Below are positions 50,319-63,810 of a stretch of DNA of 64,000 bases, piece by piece (position 1 is the first letter of the stretch; each line of letters opens with the position of its first letter). Origin of the DNA: Massilia timonae CCUG 45783. Its GTDB lineage: Bacteria; Pseudomonadota; Gammaproteobacteria; Burkholderiales; Burkholderiaceae_D. Under the pieces are notes generated by a model, which was not told the origin of the DNA, did not search any database, and was given only the letters and a program-made list of their open reading frames with translations. The stretch lies in NCBI RefSeq assembly GCF_000315425.1, contig NZ_JH992922.1:1793086-1857085 (forward strand), written 5' to 3'. The translations under genes and the position numbers were made by a program.

Positions 50319-52115
50319 GTGATTCCGCAAACTTTCATTACCGATTTGCTCAACCGTGTCGACATCGTCGACATCGTCGGCCGCTACGTCCAGCTGAAAA
50401 AGGGCGGGGCCAACTTCATGGGCCTGTGCCCGTTCCATAACGAAAAATCCCCCAGCTTCACGGTCAGCCCGACCAAGCAGTTCTATCACTGCTTCGGCTG
50501 CGGCGCCCATGGCACCGCGATCGGCTTCCTGATCGAGTATTCCGGCATGGGCTTCGTCGACGCCGTCAAGGACCTGGCCCAGAACGTCGGCATGATCGTG
50601 CCCGACGCCGACGACCGTATCCCGCCGGCCCAGCGCGCCGCCCAGCAGGCGCAGACGCTGGCCATGACCGATGCGCTGACCCAGGCCTGCAATTTTTACC
50701 GCGCCCAGTTGCGGGATGCGCCAAATGCCATCGCCTATCTCAAGAACCGGGGGCTGACGGGCGAAGTGGCCGCTCGCTTCGGCATGGGCTACGCGCCGTC
50801 CGGCTGGGACAGCCTGCGCGCGATCTTCCCCGACTACGACGCCCACGTGCTGGTCGAATCCGGTCTGGTGATCGACAAGGTCGACGAGCAGGGCAATCAC
50901 CAGCGCCGCTACGACCGCTTCCGCGAGCGCGTGATGTTCCCGATCCGCAATACCAAGGGCCAGGTGATCGGCTTCGGCGGCCGGGTGCTCGACGGCGGCG
51001 AACCGAAATACCTGAACTCGCCCGAAACGCCGCTGTTCCAGAAAGGCCTGGAACTGTACGGCCTGTTCGAGGCGCGCCAGGCGATCCGCGACGCCGGCTA
51101 CGTGCTGGTGACCGAAGGCTATATGGACGTCGTTGCGCTGGCCCAGTTGGGCTTTCCGCAAGCGGTCGCCACCCTCGGCACCGCCTGCACCACGACCCAC
51201 GTGCAAAAACTGCTGCGCCAGACCGACGACGTGATCTTCAGCTTCGACGGCGACAAGGCCGGCCGCCGCGCCGCGCGCCGCGCCCTCGAGGCCTGCCTGC
51301 CGCAGGTGAGCGATGACAAGACGATCAAGTTCCTGTTCTTGCCACAGGAGCACGATCCGGACAGCTTCGTGCGTGAGCGCGGGGCCGAAGCCTTCGAGCA
51401 AGAAATTGCCGACGCGATGCCGTTGTCGCAATTCCTGCTGCGCGAAGTGACGCAGGAACATGACCTCGACACGCCGGAAGGACGCGCTCACGCCCAGTTC
51501 GAGGCCAAGCCGCTGCTCCAGGCGATGACGCCGTCGAGCCTGCGCCTGCAGATCGTGCGCGGCCTGGCCAGCATGACCCAATCGACGCCGGCGGAGATCG
51601 AAAGCCTGTTCGAGTTGTCCAAGCCGGTGGCGACCGCGCGCCGCGCGCCGCCGCGCCAGGGGCGGCCGGAGCCGGTGGGACTCGAGCTCAAGATGCTGCG
51701 CATCCTGGTCGCGCACCCGCACCTGGCCCTGCTGCTCGACGAGCAGGCGCTGCAGGCCTTCGATTATTTTGGAGAAGAAAGTTCCGATCGCCTGCGCCAC
51801 CTGGTCGAGACCGCGCAGGCCCTGGGCGAACACGGCACCTTCGCGGCCCTGTCCCAGCAGCTCAGGGAAGTGACGAATGAATACGACGCGATGATCGCAG
51901 AAATCGCGGCGGAGCCGGAAAATGAGGTCGATGGAGACCGCATTGTTCTGTTAAGTTCTGTGCGACAGATCAAGATGGATTCGTTAAAACAGGAGCTTAA
52001 CCAGTTGTTTTCTTCTGGATTGACCCCAGATCAGGTGAGTGCTCGCTACCGCGAGATTGTTGCTCAGCAGGACCTTCTGGCCCGCGAGGCTGCTGCCGAG
52101 ATGGCACCCCGATGA
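50319..52115 (+). CDS. dnaG: DNA primase DnaG
   Basis: A 598-residue primase. The CHC2 zinc finger uses Cys37, His40, Cys58 and Cys61. The TOPRIM core has VLVTEGYMDVVALAQLGFPQ (catalytic Glu) and VIFSFDGDKAGRRAARRALE. The C-terminal part is the DnaB-interaction domain. It makes RNA primers for replication. The start is GTG (GTGATTCCGCAA), giving MIPQTFITDLLNRVDIVDIV as in relatives. Confidence 0.96.
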   Translation: MIPQTFITDLLNRVDIVDIVGRYVQLKKGGANFMGLCPFHNEKSPSFTVSPTKQFYHCFGCGAHGTAIGFLIEYSGMGFVDAVKDLAQNVGMIVPDADDRIPPAQRAAQQAQTLAMTDALTQACNFYRAQLRDAPNAIAYLKNRGLTGEVAARFGMGYAPSGWDSLRAIFPDYDAHVLVESGLVIDKVDEQGNHQRRYDRFRERVMFPIRNTKGQVIGFGGRVLDGGEPKYLNSPETPLFQKGLELYGLFEARQAIRDAGYVLVTEGYMDVVALAQLGFPQAVATLGTACTTTHVQKLLRQTDDVIFSFDGDKAGRRAARRALEACLPQVSDDKTIKFLFLPQEHDPDSFVRERGAEAFEQEIADAMPLSQFLLREVTQEHDLDTPEGRAHAQFEAKPLLQAMTPSSLRLQIVRGLASMTQSTPAEIESLFELSKPVATARRAPPRQGRPEPVGLELKMLRILVAHPHLALLLDEQALQAFDYFGEESSDRLRHLVETAQALGEHGTFAALSQQLREVTNEYDAMIAEIAAEPENEVDGDRIVLLSSVRQIKMDSLKQELNQLFSSGLTPDQVSARYREIVAQQDLLAREAAAEMAPR

Positions 52116-52152
52116 TCACCTGGCTCCGCCCTGGACGCCCAGGCGCTCGCAA

Positions 52153-52181
52153 CTGGAAAAAGGTGGGGTGCGTGCTATAAT
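52153..52181 (+). promoter_or_regulatory. Candidate internal promoter of rpoD
   Basis: A perfect TATAAT (52176-52181) lies 17 bases after CTGGAA (52153-52158), about 145 bases before rpoD. It would allow rpoD expression independent of the rpsU promoter. The -35 is weak. Confidence 0.55.
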
Positions 52182-52326
52182 AAAACGCTAACTATTGCAA
52201 CTGTTGAAACGATTTTCGGTTCAATCGGACGCGTGGTGTTTCAGTTAGCGAGGCCCATGGATTTGTGCCTGCAGGATGATGTAAGGTAACAAAACTTTAT
52301 TTTTAACCATCGTAAAGTTAGTCGTT

Positions 52327-54606
<2,280 letters not shown>

Positions 54607-54722
54607 TTGGTCGTGAAGGCTTGACGTACTGGCAGTAAAGGCAATATGCTCTCGCCACTTCGCTCATCTGGTGTCCAGCCGGCGAGCAGGTGGCGAGTTC
54701 ACTTTCCACCGTACCAGTTTCT

Positions 54723-54801
<79 letters not shown>

Positions 54802-54810
54802 ACAAAGTTG

Positions 54811-54840
54811 AAGGGTTACGCAATTGCGTAACCCTTTTTA
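54811..54840 (+). terminator. Palindromic terminator after the tRNA
   Basis: A perfect 26-bp palindrome (54811-54836) centred on CAATTG, followed by a T run. It begins 10 bases after the tRNA 3' end. Confidence 0.9.
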
Positions 54841-55000
54841 CTTTGCGCTGTGCAACTCTTGGCACACGCGAGAATCGTTGCCGGTAAGGGCTGGAGCGCA
54901 TGCCAGCGCAGGGCCCGGCTTGCCTTGGCGCTCTTTGACGGGGCCGCAAGATATCCAGCCGCGCTTTGTCACTCATACTGCTTTTCTGGCACGACCAATT

Positions 55001-55034
55001 GCAAAAACGACAAATCCCCGGTGTTTCGGGGATT
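55001..55034 (-). terminator. Terminator of the hcp gene
   Basis: AATCCCCG (55013-55020) pairs with CGGGGATT (55027-55034). On the minus strand it is followed by TGTCGTTTTTGC. It lies 16 bases after the hcp stop. Confidence 0.85.
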
Positions 55035-55049
55035 CCTGAATTTATTCGC

Positions 55050-55541
55050 TCACGCAACCTTATTGGCGGCTAAATCCCATCCACCAACCGTCGAGCCGCC
55101 ACCGCCACCGCCGATTTTCTGTTGCGTGTATTTCCATTTCACTTTGGAGAATTTCAGGCTCACATGCTCTTGTAAAATCGCGCCTGCCTCGATGCCGGGT
55201 GAAATTGCGCCGATCAGGATATTTTCCAGGTCTATTTCGAAATACTTGATTGGGTTTCCGTTGCCGTCGGCGCGCATGAATTCGAACTTTGCTTTTGGAA
55301 TGGTCTTGCCCATCGCGCAGGTCTGCATAAGAATTGGCGATGACAAGTCCGCCATTTTGCTGAACGTAACCTCTTCGAGCTCGACTCTTTCTGCCGTATG
55401 GCCCCCGCCGGTCGATGCGGTTGCGCTACGGGGTTGAATGAGTCCCCAATTCACCGATGTACATTCAATCCAGTCTCTATGCTTGTCGTCCTGCGACTCG
55501 CCTTTGATCCCATCGATTTGCAAATAGACGTCAATTGCCAT
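55050..55541 (-). CDS. hcp: T6SS tube protein Hcp
   Basis: A 163-residue Hcp: MAIDVYLQIDGIKGESQDDK, then ERVELEEVTFSKMADLSSPI, KAKFEFMRADGNGNPIKYFE and SLKFSKVKWKYTQQKI. Hcp hexamers form the T6SS tube and can carry small effectors in the lumen. GGAGG lies about 4 bases before the ATG. No sheath, baseplate or ClpV genes are near, so it is an orphan hcp. It faces the lysozyme gene across a 125-base divergent region. Confidence 0.95.
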   Translation of the reverse strand: MAIDVYLQIDGIKGESQDDKHRDWIECTSVNWGLIQPRSATASTGGGHTAERVELEEVTFSKMADLSSPILMQTCAMGKTIPKAKFEFMRADGNGNPIKYFEIDLENILIGAISPGIEAGAILQEHVSLKFSKVKWKYTQQKIGGGGGGSTVGGWDLAANKVA

Positions 55542-55666
55542 GATTCCTCCAGTATTGTTGAGCTGACTATGCTGCCTTAACTAATGCAGAGCCTGCTTGT
55601 GAGACATCAATGACTCTGATTTCCATAATGATAAGTTGAGCATTTCTTTCGATTATGGAGCTAGAT

Positions 55667-56203
55667 ATGAGTAGCAACAATCCCAAGTCTCCACGACCCA
55701 ATGCCACAATGAAAATGTCGCCGGATGGACGCGCCCGTCTTCGGGCGACCGAAAAGGCCATATATCGGTATTACAACGATATGGGGAAAAACAAGGGGCA
55801 TTGCACTTGGGGCGTAGGTATCCTCGCTCACAGAGGTGTTTGCACAAAAGAAGAGTTGGGCAAGAAGGTATCAGTCAAGATGGTTGACCAAGAATTTGAG
55901 CGAAAGATTGCGGAGACGGAGGCAATCATTCACCGCAATATCACTGTTGCACTTAATCAAGCTCAGTTCGATGCGCTTTGCAGTCTGGCTTATAACGCGG
56001 GCGCGAACGGATCCAGAGAAACTTTTAGATTTGTGAATCGAGGAGATTTTGCCGGTGCTGCCAACAATATGTCGTTAATGATCAAGGTTACTGTAGTCGA
56101 GAAAGGAAAAAAGAAGCTGGTGATAGCTCCTGGGTTAATCAAGAGGCGTGCCGAAGAGAGCGCACCATTCCGAGCTGAAAAAGCTGCTGCCACTAGCAAA
56201 TGA
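55667..56203 (+). CDS. GH24-type lysozyme, probable T6SS peptidoglycan effector
   Basis: A 178-residue muramidase-like protein without a signal peptide. The catalytic region reads RLRATEKAIYRYYNDMGKNK followed by GHCTWGVG. Glu29, Asp38 and Thr47 fit the E-x8-D...T pattern of T4-type lysozymes, with a slightly longer gap before Thr. NQAQFDALCSLAYNAGANG is the conserved second motif. It would cleave glycan strands after delivery to a rival periplasm. The start at 55667 has GGAG about 6 bases upstream. Its position opposite hcp, its lack of holin or phage neighbours, and the small exported protein 12 bases downstream favour a T6SS cargo role over a phage endolysin. Confidence 0.8.
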   Translation: MSSNNPKSPRPNATMKMSPDGRARLRATEKAIYRYYNDMGKNKGHCTWGVGILAHRGVCTKEELGKKVSVKMVDQEFERKIAETEAIIHRNITVALNQAQFDALCSLAYNAGANGSRETFRFVNRGDFAGAANNMSLMIKVTVVEKGKKKLVIAPGLIKRRAEESAPFRAEKAAATSK

Positions 56204-56215
56204 GGAGAATTACAA

Positions 56216-56674
56216 ATGTCAGTCCCTGGACTTATAGCCTTGATACGCGGCGCCATTTTCCTGCAATTTTTCTTGGCGCTCACTCTTGTGGCGTCGCCTT
56301 CAGTCAACGCATCAGATTCGATAGAACGTATCGTAACGGGGCAATGGCGATTTACCAAGCCGATTGATAGCGCTGACATCACATCACTTGATGAACGCGA
56401 AGCAGCGCAACTAGTCGGTCATATTTTTACGATAAGGAAAGATAAAGTCGCGTTCGGTGACCAAGATTGCGGAGATACGGAATTTGAAGCGCAGAAAGTT
56501 GAGCCGACCTTGTATTTGCGTAAAGGATGGAATTCGAACGTCGAAGGACTCAAGCTACCCAATCCGGTCACGGCTGTTGAAATAAGTTGCACTACGGTTT
56601 TTATCTTGAATCGGAACAGGCTGGTTATATTTTGGAAGGGCTGGTTCTTTGATGCCGTCCGAGTAAACAAGTAA
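56216..56674 (+). CDS. Exported small protein, candidate immunity to the lysozyme
   Basis: A 152-residue protein of no recognised family. A signal peptide (IFLQFFLALTLVASPSVNA, about residues 14-32) directs it to the periplasm. The mature part contains QWRFTKPIDSADI and two separated Cys residues (in QDCGDTEF and EISCTTVF), which could form a disulfide. GAGGAG lies about 9 bases before the ATG and the gene follows the lysozyme by 12 bases. Location, export and operon position are what an immunity protein would need; no direct motif proves it. Confidence 0.65.
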   Translation: MSVPGLIALIRGAIFLQFFLALTLVASPSVNASDSIERIVTGQWRFTKPIDSADITSLDEREAAQLVGHIFTIRKDKVAFGDQDCGDTEFEAQKVEPTLYLRKGWNSNVEGLKLPNPVTAVEISCTTVFILNRNRLVIFWKGWFFDAVRVNK

Positions 56675-56838
56675 GCAGCGGGCTGTGTTGAGTCCAATTA
56701 ATGTGCTCTGAGAAATTGCCACAGTAGCGAGCACTTTGATTGTCATTAAAGCCCGTTCAAATCGATTCCCGCTCACGTTCAGATGTGTAAGCATCAACAT
56801 GGCTTGCTTGCCTGTCAACTTGAACGAGCGGAGGGGGC

Positions 56839-58518
56839 GTGAACACTGCAGCGGCATCCCGTCATCAGAAACTCACCGACTACCGTCCCGATATCGACGG
56901 CTTGCGCGCGGTAGCAGTCATTGCAGTAGTGCTGTATCACGGCTGGCCAAACTATCTGCCCGGCGGTTTCATCGGGGTAGACATCTTTTTCGTCATCTCC
57001 GGCTACCTCATTACCTCGATCATCCTGTCTGCACTGGAACAGGATCGCTTCAGCATCCTCGAATTCTACGCGCGCCGTGTCAGGCGTATTTTTCCGGCAT
57101 TGCTGCTTGTCCTCGTCGCCACCATCGGCTTCGGCTGGATCGTCCTGTTACCCGATGAATTCAAGCAAGTCGCACGACACGTCAGCGCGGGCGGACTGTT
57201 CGTCTCCAATTTATTGCTCTGGAACGAGGCCGGCTACTTCGACAACGTGGGATTGACCAAGCCGTTGCTGCATCTGTGGTCGCTCGGCATCGAGGAGCAG
57301 TTCTATCTGCTGTGGCCCTTGATGCTCTGGTTGATGGTCAAGTACAGAACGGGAGTCCTGGTCCTGCTGTGCACCGTGTTTGCCGGCTCCTTCATGGCCA
57401 ACCTGGCGCTCACGTCGAGCGACGCAACGGCCGCTTTTTACTCTCCGGCGACACGCTTCTGGGAATTGATGACAGGTGGCATAGGAGCCTATCTGCATCT
57501 GCGTTTCCGCGGCTGGTCCGGCCGCTGGGCGCAGTTGGCCTCGATCGCCGGTGCGCTGTTGCTGGTCGCGGGCTTTGCCTTCATCGGCACGCAAGACGCA
57601 TTCCCGGGCTGGTGGGCGCTGCTCCCGGTTGGTGGAGCATTCCTGCTGATCATGGCTGGTCCTGACACAGTCATCAACCGTAAGCTGTTGAGCACGCGTC
57701 TTGTCGTCGCAACAGGCCTGATCAGTTATCCCCTCTACCTCTGGCACTGGCCCTTGCTGTCGTATGGCTTGATCGTCAATGGCGAAAAGCCCGGTTTTCT
57801 CGTTCGCGCCGGTTTGGTTGCTGCGGCTTTCGTGCTTGCCATCCTTACCTACCGCTTCCTTGAATTGCCAATACGTAGAGCAAGTGTGCGCGGCCGGACG
57901 GTACGCACGCTTGCCACCGGCATGGCCGTGATGGTGCTCGCAGGTGTGCTCATCCACGCGGGCTTTATTCGGGAACGTCTTCACGCGCCAGGCGCGGAAA
58001 TCTACCTCAATGCGCTCAATGACAGCGATTTCCCGGGCGCCAGACTCAGTCCCCTTCGCTATGGGAATTCCTTGTTCCAGAAGGTGGATGGCCGCGCGCC
58101 TGGCGTGACCGTTTTTCTCGGCGATTCGGTCATGGAGCATTATGGTCCGTTCATTGGACATGCCGTTTCGGACCAGCCTGGACGGTTTCGTTCGGCTGTT
58201 TTCGCCACACACGGAAGTTGCCTGCCGATTCCTCATGTCATCCCTTTGCCGAAATACAGATACATCCGCTGTCTGGCGACGGTGGAAGACGGCTACGCGT
58301 TTGCCAAGCGTCCGGAAGTCGAAGCGGTCGTCGTGGGCGCCGCCTGGGCTGGGTATTTCCAGGACCCTCATGGCGGGAGCCTGGCGTTCGATGATGGCGT
58401 CAGGCTGCTGGAGTTTCCCGACCAGCTTGCGGTGTTTGTCAACGTAGTTGTCGCGTCATCTCAAGCTGCTTGCTGTAGTGCTTCTGGCCGAATCCGTTCC
58501 GGATTCAACCAGACTTGA
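56839..58518 (+). pseudogene. OafA/YrhL-type membrane acyltransferase, 3' end replaced by IS DNA
   Basis: About 533 original codons remain, followed by an IS-derived tail. The N-terminal acyltransferase-3 domain begins DYRPDIDGLRAVAVIAVVLY; other motifs are FIGVDIFFVISGYLITSIIL and LHLWSLGIEEQFYLLWPLML. About ten membrane segments follow. A C-terminal SGNH-type domain starts near VTVFLGDSVMEHYGPF and is cut before its end. Such proteins O-acetylate surface polysaccharide or peptidoglycan. The IS3-family element enters near 58431-58437, so the SGNH domain is truncated. The start codon is GTG. Confidence 0.85.
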
Positions 58519-59561
58519 TCGTCAAGTTCCCAGTTCCTGGTGCCCTGCGACCAGCGCTGCGGGTTGCGCTTTCTAGCCTCGTGATAGACCTGCTCACGAA
58601 GCTTCAAAATCGCCGCGTCTTGCCCGCAGTGGCGCTGTGCCGGGGTCACGAATTTCAGGCCGCTGTGCTTGTGATCGTGGTTATACCAACGCACGAATTT
58701 CTGCGTCCATGCCTGCGCCTCTTCCAGGCTTCCGAATGGCTTGTTCGGGTAATCTGGGCGATATTTGCAGGTCTTGAACAGCGACTCGGCGTATGCATTG
58801 TCATTGCTTACACGTGGCCGGCTGAACGAGGGCGCCACACCCAGCTGTTCCAACGTGGCCAACATGGTGGCGCCCTTCATGGCGCTGCCGTTGTCCGAAT
58901 GGAGCACCAGTGGACGACCGGCCAGCCCCTCGGCCAAGCTAGTGCGGCGCATCAACCGTGAAGCCAGTTCCGCCGATTCCGCCACGTGCACCTCATGCCC
59001 GACGACTTTGCGGCTGAAGATATCGAGCACCATGTACCAGTAATAGTATTGGCCTTTGATGGCGGCCGGCATCCAGGTGATATCCCAGCTCCACACTTGG
59101 TTCGGAGCCGCGGCGCAATGACTCGTGAGCACGCGCTCACAAGGTTTCTTCGCGCGGCCCCGATGATGCTGTTGCGCCGCCGCTTTCAGAACGCGATAGA
59201 AGCTTGACTCGGACGCCATGTACACGCCCCGATCGGCCAGCGCTGGCACGATCTGGCTGGGCGGTAAGCTGGCGAATTCCTCGCTGTTGGCAACGGCGAG
59301 GATTTCGGTACGCTCATCCTCGCTCAGCTTGCTGACCGGTTCTGGCCGCACGCTGGAGGGACGACCGTCGCCGGCCACGGCATCGTCGCCATTGCGCACC
59401 CAGCGCTGGAAAGTACGCAAGGTAATGTCCAGCTCGATGCAGGCTGGCGCCAACCGGCTGCCGGCGGCCTCTGCTTCACGGATCAACTCAACACACAACA
59501 GGCGATCTGGGACGCTGATCAGTCTTCCTCTTTGTCCCCCCAGATCGCCTGGGCTTTTTTT
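58461..59561 (-). CDS. IS3-family transposase, orfB part (copy A)
   Basis: The integrase part, produced by -1 frameshifting from orfA. It carries the rve domain with candidate DDE residues Asp in VWSWDITWMP, Asp in LVLHSDNGSAMKG and Glu in NDNAYAESLFKT, preceded by an HTH-like segment (DITLRTFQRWVRNG). The slippery run of seven A (59555-59561 on the complement) in CGAAAAAAAGCC gives an A-AAA-AAA site near the end of orfA. Confidence 0.88.
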   Translation of the reverse strand, partial: KKSPGDLGGQRGRLISVPDRLLCVELIREAEAAGSRLAPACIELDITLRTFQRWVRNGDDAVAGDGRPSSVRPEPVSKLSEDERTEILAVANSEEFASLPPSQIVPALADRGVYMASESSFYRVLKAAAQQHHRGRAKKPCERVLTSHCAAAPNQVWSWDITWMPAAIKGQYYYWYMVLDIFSRKVVGHEVHVAESAELASRLMRRTSLAEGLAGRPLVLHSDNGSAMKGATMLATLEQLGVAPSFSRPRVSNDNAYAESLFKTCKYRPDYPNKPFGSLEEAQAWTQKFVRWYNHDHKHSGLKFVTPAQRHCGQDAAILKLREQVYHEARKRNPQRWSQGTRNWELDDQVWLNPERIRPEALQQAA

Positions 59562-60016
59562 CGCAGGATCAGCAGCGCGGCCGCCTCGGCCAGCGCCTTC
59601 TCCTTGCGCTGTAAATCCTTCTCCAGTTGCCGGATGCGCTTTTTGTCCTCCTTCGACTGCGCCTGCTGCTCCCGCGTCTGCTTTACCACGCTCGCATTGG
59701 CCGACATGCATGCGGCACGCCACGTGGCAATCTGCTCCGCGAACAGGCCCTTGCGACGGCAATACTCGGCCAGTTCGCTTGTGTTCAGCGCAGCCGTTTC
59801 CAGTACCACGGAAAACTTGTCTTCCGAAGTCCATTCCTCGGCATTCTTTCCACTACCTGGCACCAGCGTTCCTTGATTACGAAGTTGACGGCGCCAAGTA
59901 TAAAGGGTCTGTTCGGTGATCCCGCTCTCGCGGGCCAACTCCGACACCAGCCTGTTCTGCGGCGGCATCATCTGCCGAAGTAGCGCTTCTTTCCGTTCTG
60001 CTGAATACTGCTTCAC
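59519..60016 (-). CDS. IS3-family transposase, orfA part (copy A)
   Basis: A 165-residue protein. An N-terminal HTH (LVSELARESGITEQTLYTWR) is followed by a charged coiled coil (SKEDKKRIRQLEKDLQRKEK) ending AQAIWGDKEED. It binds the element's ends. The run of seven A within codons for LRKKAQ is the likely frameshift point into orfB. Confidence 0.88.
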   Translation of the reverse strand: MKQYSAERKEALLRQMMPPQNRLVSELARESGITEQTLYTWRRQLRNQGTLVPGSGKNAEEWTSEDKFSVVLETAALNTSELAEYCRRKGLFAEQIATWRAACMSANASVVKQTREQQAQSKEDKKRIRQLEKDLQRKEKALAEAAALLILRKKAQAIWGDKEED

Positions 60017-60588
60017 ACGATCTCTCTTGCCCGTCCCCGGTTGGTATTTACTTCATCAGGTGACGCGACAACTATTCTGACACCGGGGGGTACCATGTGC
60101 CAGTAAAAATACAAGCCCCGCACTCCGGTCGGCAACCACGTGATGTCCCACGCCCACAAGCGGTTCGGCTCGGTTGCGCAGTGGCTCGTGACGACCCTTG
60201 TGCTTGGCTTCTTTGCGCGGCCGCGGTGATGCTGCTGCTTCTCGTCTTTCAAGATCCGGTAGACAGTCGATTCTGATGCCAAATACTCGCCTCGATCAGC
60301 CAAGGTCGGCACGATCTGACTAGGCGGACTGCTGGCAAATTCAGGGCTGTTGGCAACCTCCAGAATTCGCTGGCGCTCGTCTTCGCTCAGCTTGTTGGCC
60401 GGCGCCACGCGGCGGCTGCCTTTTCGTCCGTCAACCTGGCCGTTATCGCCGTCACCGTCGCGCATCCAGCGCTGATAGGTGCGAAGGCTGATCTCCAAGG
60501 CGCTACAGGCCTGTGCACGCCGACACCCGCCGTCGACGGCTTCTTCAACCAGTGCAATCACCTGCTGGCGATCTGGAGTGCCGATCAA
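60013..60588 (-). pseudogene. Truncated orfB of element B
   Basis: The frame encodes the HTH and the beginning of the integrase core (WAWDITWLPTGVRGLYFYWH) and then runs into the terminal repeat of copy A, ending in about 24 foreign residues. The second catalytic Asp and the Glu are lost, so it cannot be an active transposase. Confidence 0.85.
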
Positions 60589-61148
60589 TCGTCCTCGGGC
60601 TCCCCCCAGATCGCCTGGGCTTTTTTTCTGAGAATGATCAGCGCCGCTGCCTCTGCCAGTGCCTTCTCTTTGCGCTGCAAATCCTTCTTCAACTGCTTGA
60701 TTTCTTTGCGGTCGCTTTTGCTTTGCTCGCGCAGCTCCCGGTTGCGCTCGGCCGGTGCTTCATTGGCCTGCTGACAGGCCTCGCGCCATTCGGCAACCTG
60801 CTCGACGAACAAGCCTTTGCCACGACAGTATTGAGCCAGTTCCGCCTCGTTCATGTGTGCCGTTTCCAGCACCACGCCAAACTTGTCGGCCGACGACCAC
60901 ACGACCGCATTCTTTCCATTTCCCGGCACCGGCACTCCCTGAGACTGTAGATTTCGTCGCCAAGTATAAAGTGTCTGTTCCGAGATGCCGCTCTCCTTCG
61001 CCAGGGCCGATACCGGCCTGTTCTCCGGTGGCATCATTTGCCGAAGAATGGCTTCCTTGCGTTCTGCTGGGTACTGATTCACTGCGCGTCTTTGCTCCGC
61101 CCCCGGATGGATTAAAGTGATTCAAGTGACGCGACATCTATCCTGACA
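60083..61148 (-). mobile_element. Remnant of a second, related IS3-family element (B)
   Basis: Only the promoter-side part survives. Its right end reads TGTCAGGATAGATGTCGCGT from the complement, clearly related to but different from copy A. It keeps the whole orfA and the first part of orfB; the rest of orfB and the left end are gone where copy A abuts it at 60082/60083. The loss suggests insertion plus deletion. Confidence 0.8.
60585..61082 (-). CDS. orfA of element B
   Basis: A 165-residue HTH/coiled-coil protein (PVSALAKESGISEQTLYTWR, then KQLKKDLQRKEKALAEAAAL), the same length as orfA of copy A with many substitutions. It has the same seven-A frameshift run. It may still be translated and bind IS ends, but has no intact partner of its own. 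Confidence 0.8.
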   Translation of the reverse strand: MNQYPAERKEAILRQMMPPENRPVSALAKESGISEQTLYTWRRNLQSQGVPVPGNGKNAVVWSSADKFGVVLETAHMNEAELAQYCRGKGLFVEQVAEWREACQQANEAPAERNRELREQSKSDRKEIKQLKKDLQRKEKALAEAAALIILRKKAQAIWGEPEDD

Positions 61149-61166
61149 GAGGGGGATTACGGTGTT

Positions 61167-61776
61167 TGTCAACGTAGTTGTCGCGTCATCTCAAGCTGCT
61201 TGCTGTAGTGCTTCTGGCCGAATCCGTTCCGGATTCAACCAGACTTGATCGTCAAGTTCCCAGTTCCTGGTGCCCTGCGACCAGCGCTGCGGGTTGCGCT
61301 TTCTAGCCTCGTGATAGACCTGCTCACGAAGCTTCAAAATCGCCGCGTCTTGCCCGCAGTGGCGCTGTGCCGGGGTCACGAATTTCAGGCCGCTGTGCTT
61401 GTGATCGTGGTTATACCAACGCACGAATTTCTGCGTCCATGCCTGCGCCTCTTCCAGGCTTCCGAATGGCTTGTTCGGGTAATCTGGGCGATATTTGCAG
61501 GTCTTGAACAGCGACTCGGCGTATGCATTGTCATTGCTTACACGTGGCCGGCTGAACGAGGGCGCCACACCCAGCTGTTCCAACGTGGCCAACATGGTGG
61601 CGCCCTTCATGGCGCTGCCGTTGTCCGAATGGAGCACCAGTGGACGACCGGCCAGCCCCTCGGCCAAGCTAGTGCGGCGCATCAACCGTGAAGCCAGTTC
61701 CGCCGATTCCGCCACGTGCACCTCATGCCCGACGACTTTGCGGCTGAAGATATCGAGCACCATGTACCAGTAATAG
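61167..61776 (-). mobile_element. IS3-family copy C, left part (split by IS21)
   Basis: Identical to the left part of copy A (offset 2730 bases), in the same orientation. The IS21-family element interrupts it at 61776; the sequence resumes at 63811. Confidence 0.9.
61191..61776 (-). pseudogene. orfB of copy C, 3' fragment
   Basis: The C-terminal part of the integrase, including the second Asp and the Glu (LVLHSDNGSAMKG, NDNAYAESLFKT), identical to copy A. It is separated from its 5' part by the IS21 insertion. Confidence 0.88.
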
Positions 61777-61882
61777 TGTCAGCAGCGGTTGTAAACTGAT
61801 ACAGGCAGCGATTGAAAACTGATACACCATTTTGAGAAGATGGCCGCTTTGCGGAGCGGCCTTGAAACCCAAAGAGGTGTAC

Positions 61883-63723
<1,841 letters not shown>

Positions 63724-63810
63724 ACACGGACGGTGTTCGGCGACGGCGGTGTATCAGTTTTAAATCGCTGGGACGACGAAATCTGTATCAGTTTTCAATC
63801 GCCGTTGACA

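Larger units (their letters stand above)
58437..60082 (-). mobile_element. IS3-family element, complete copy A
   Basis: About 1646 bp bounded by inverted repeats: TGTCAACGTAGTTGTCGCGT at the left, and TGTCAGAATAGTTGTCGCGT read from the right end. It contains two overlapping frames orfA and orfB. The identical block in copy C starts a few bases earlier (from CGGTGTT at 58430/61160), so the left end may extend by about 7 bases. No target duplication is visible. Confidence 0.85.

Noticed and set aside
55667..56674. Prophage lysis cassette
   Set aside because: The lysozyme has neither a holin nor spanin neighbours nor any structural phage gene, and it faces hcp. A T6SS cargo reading explains the context better.
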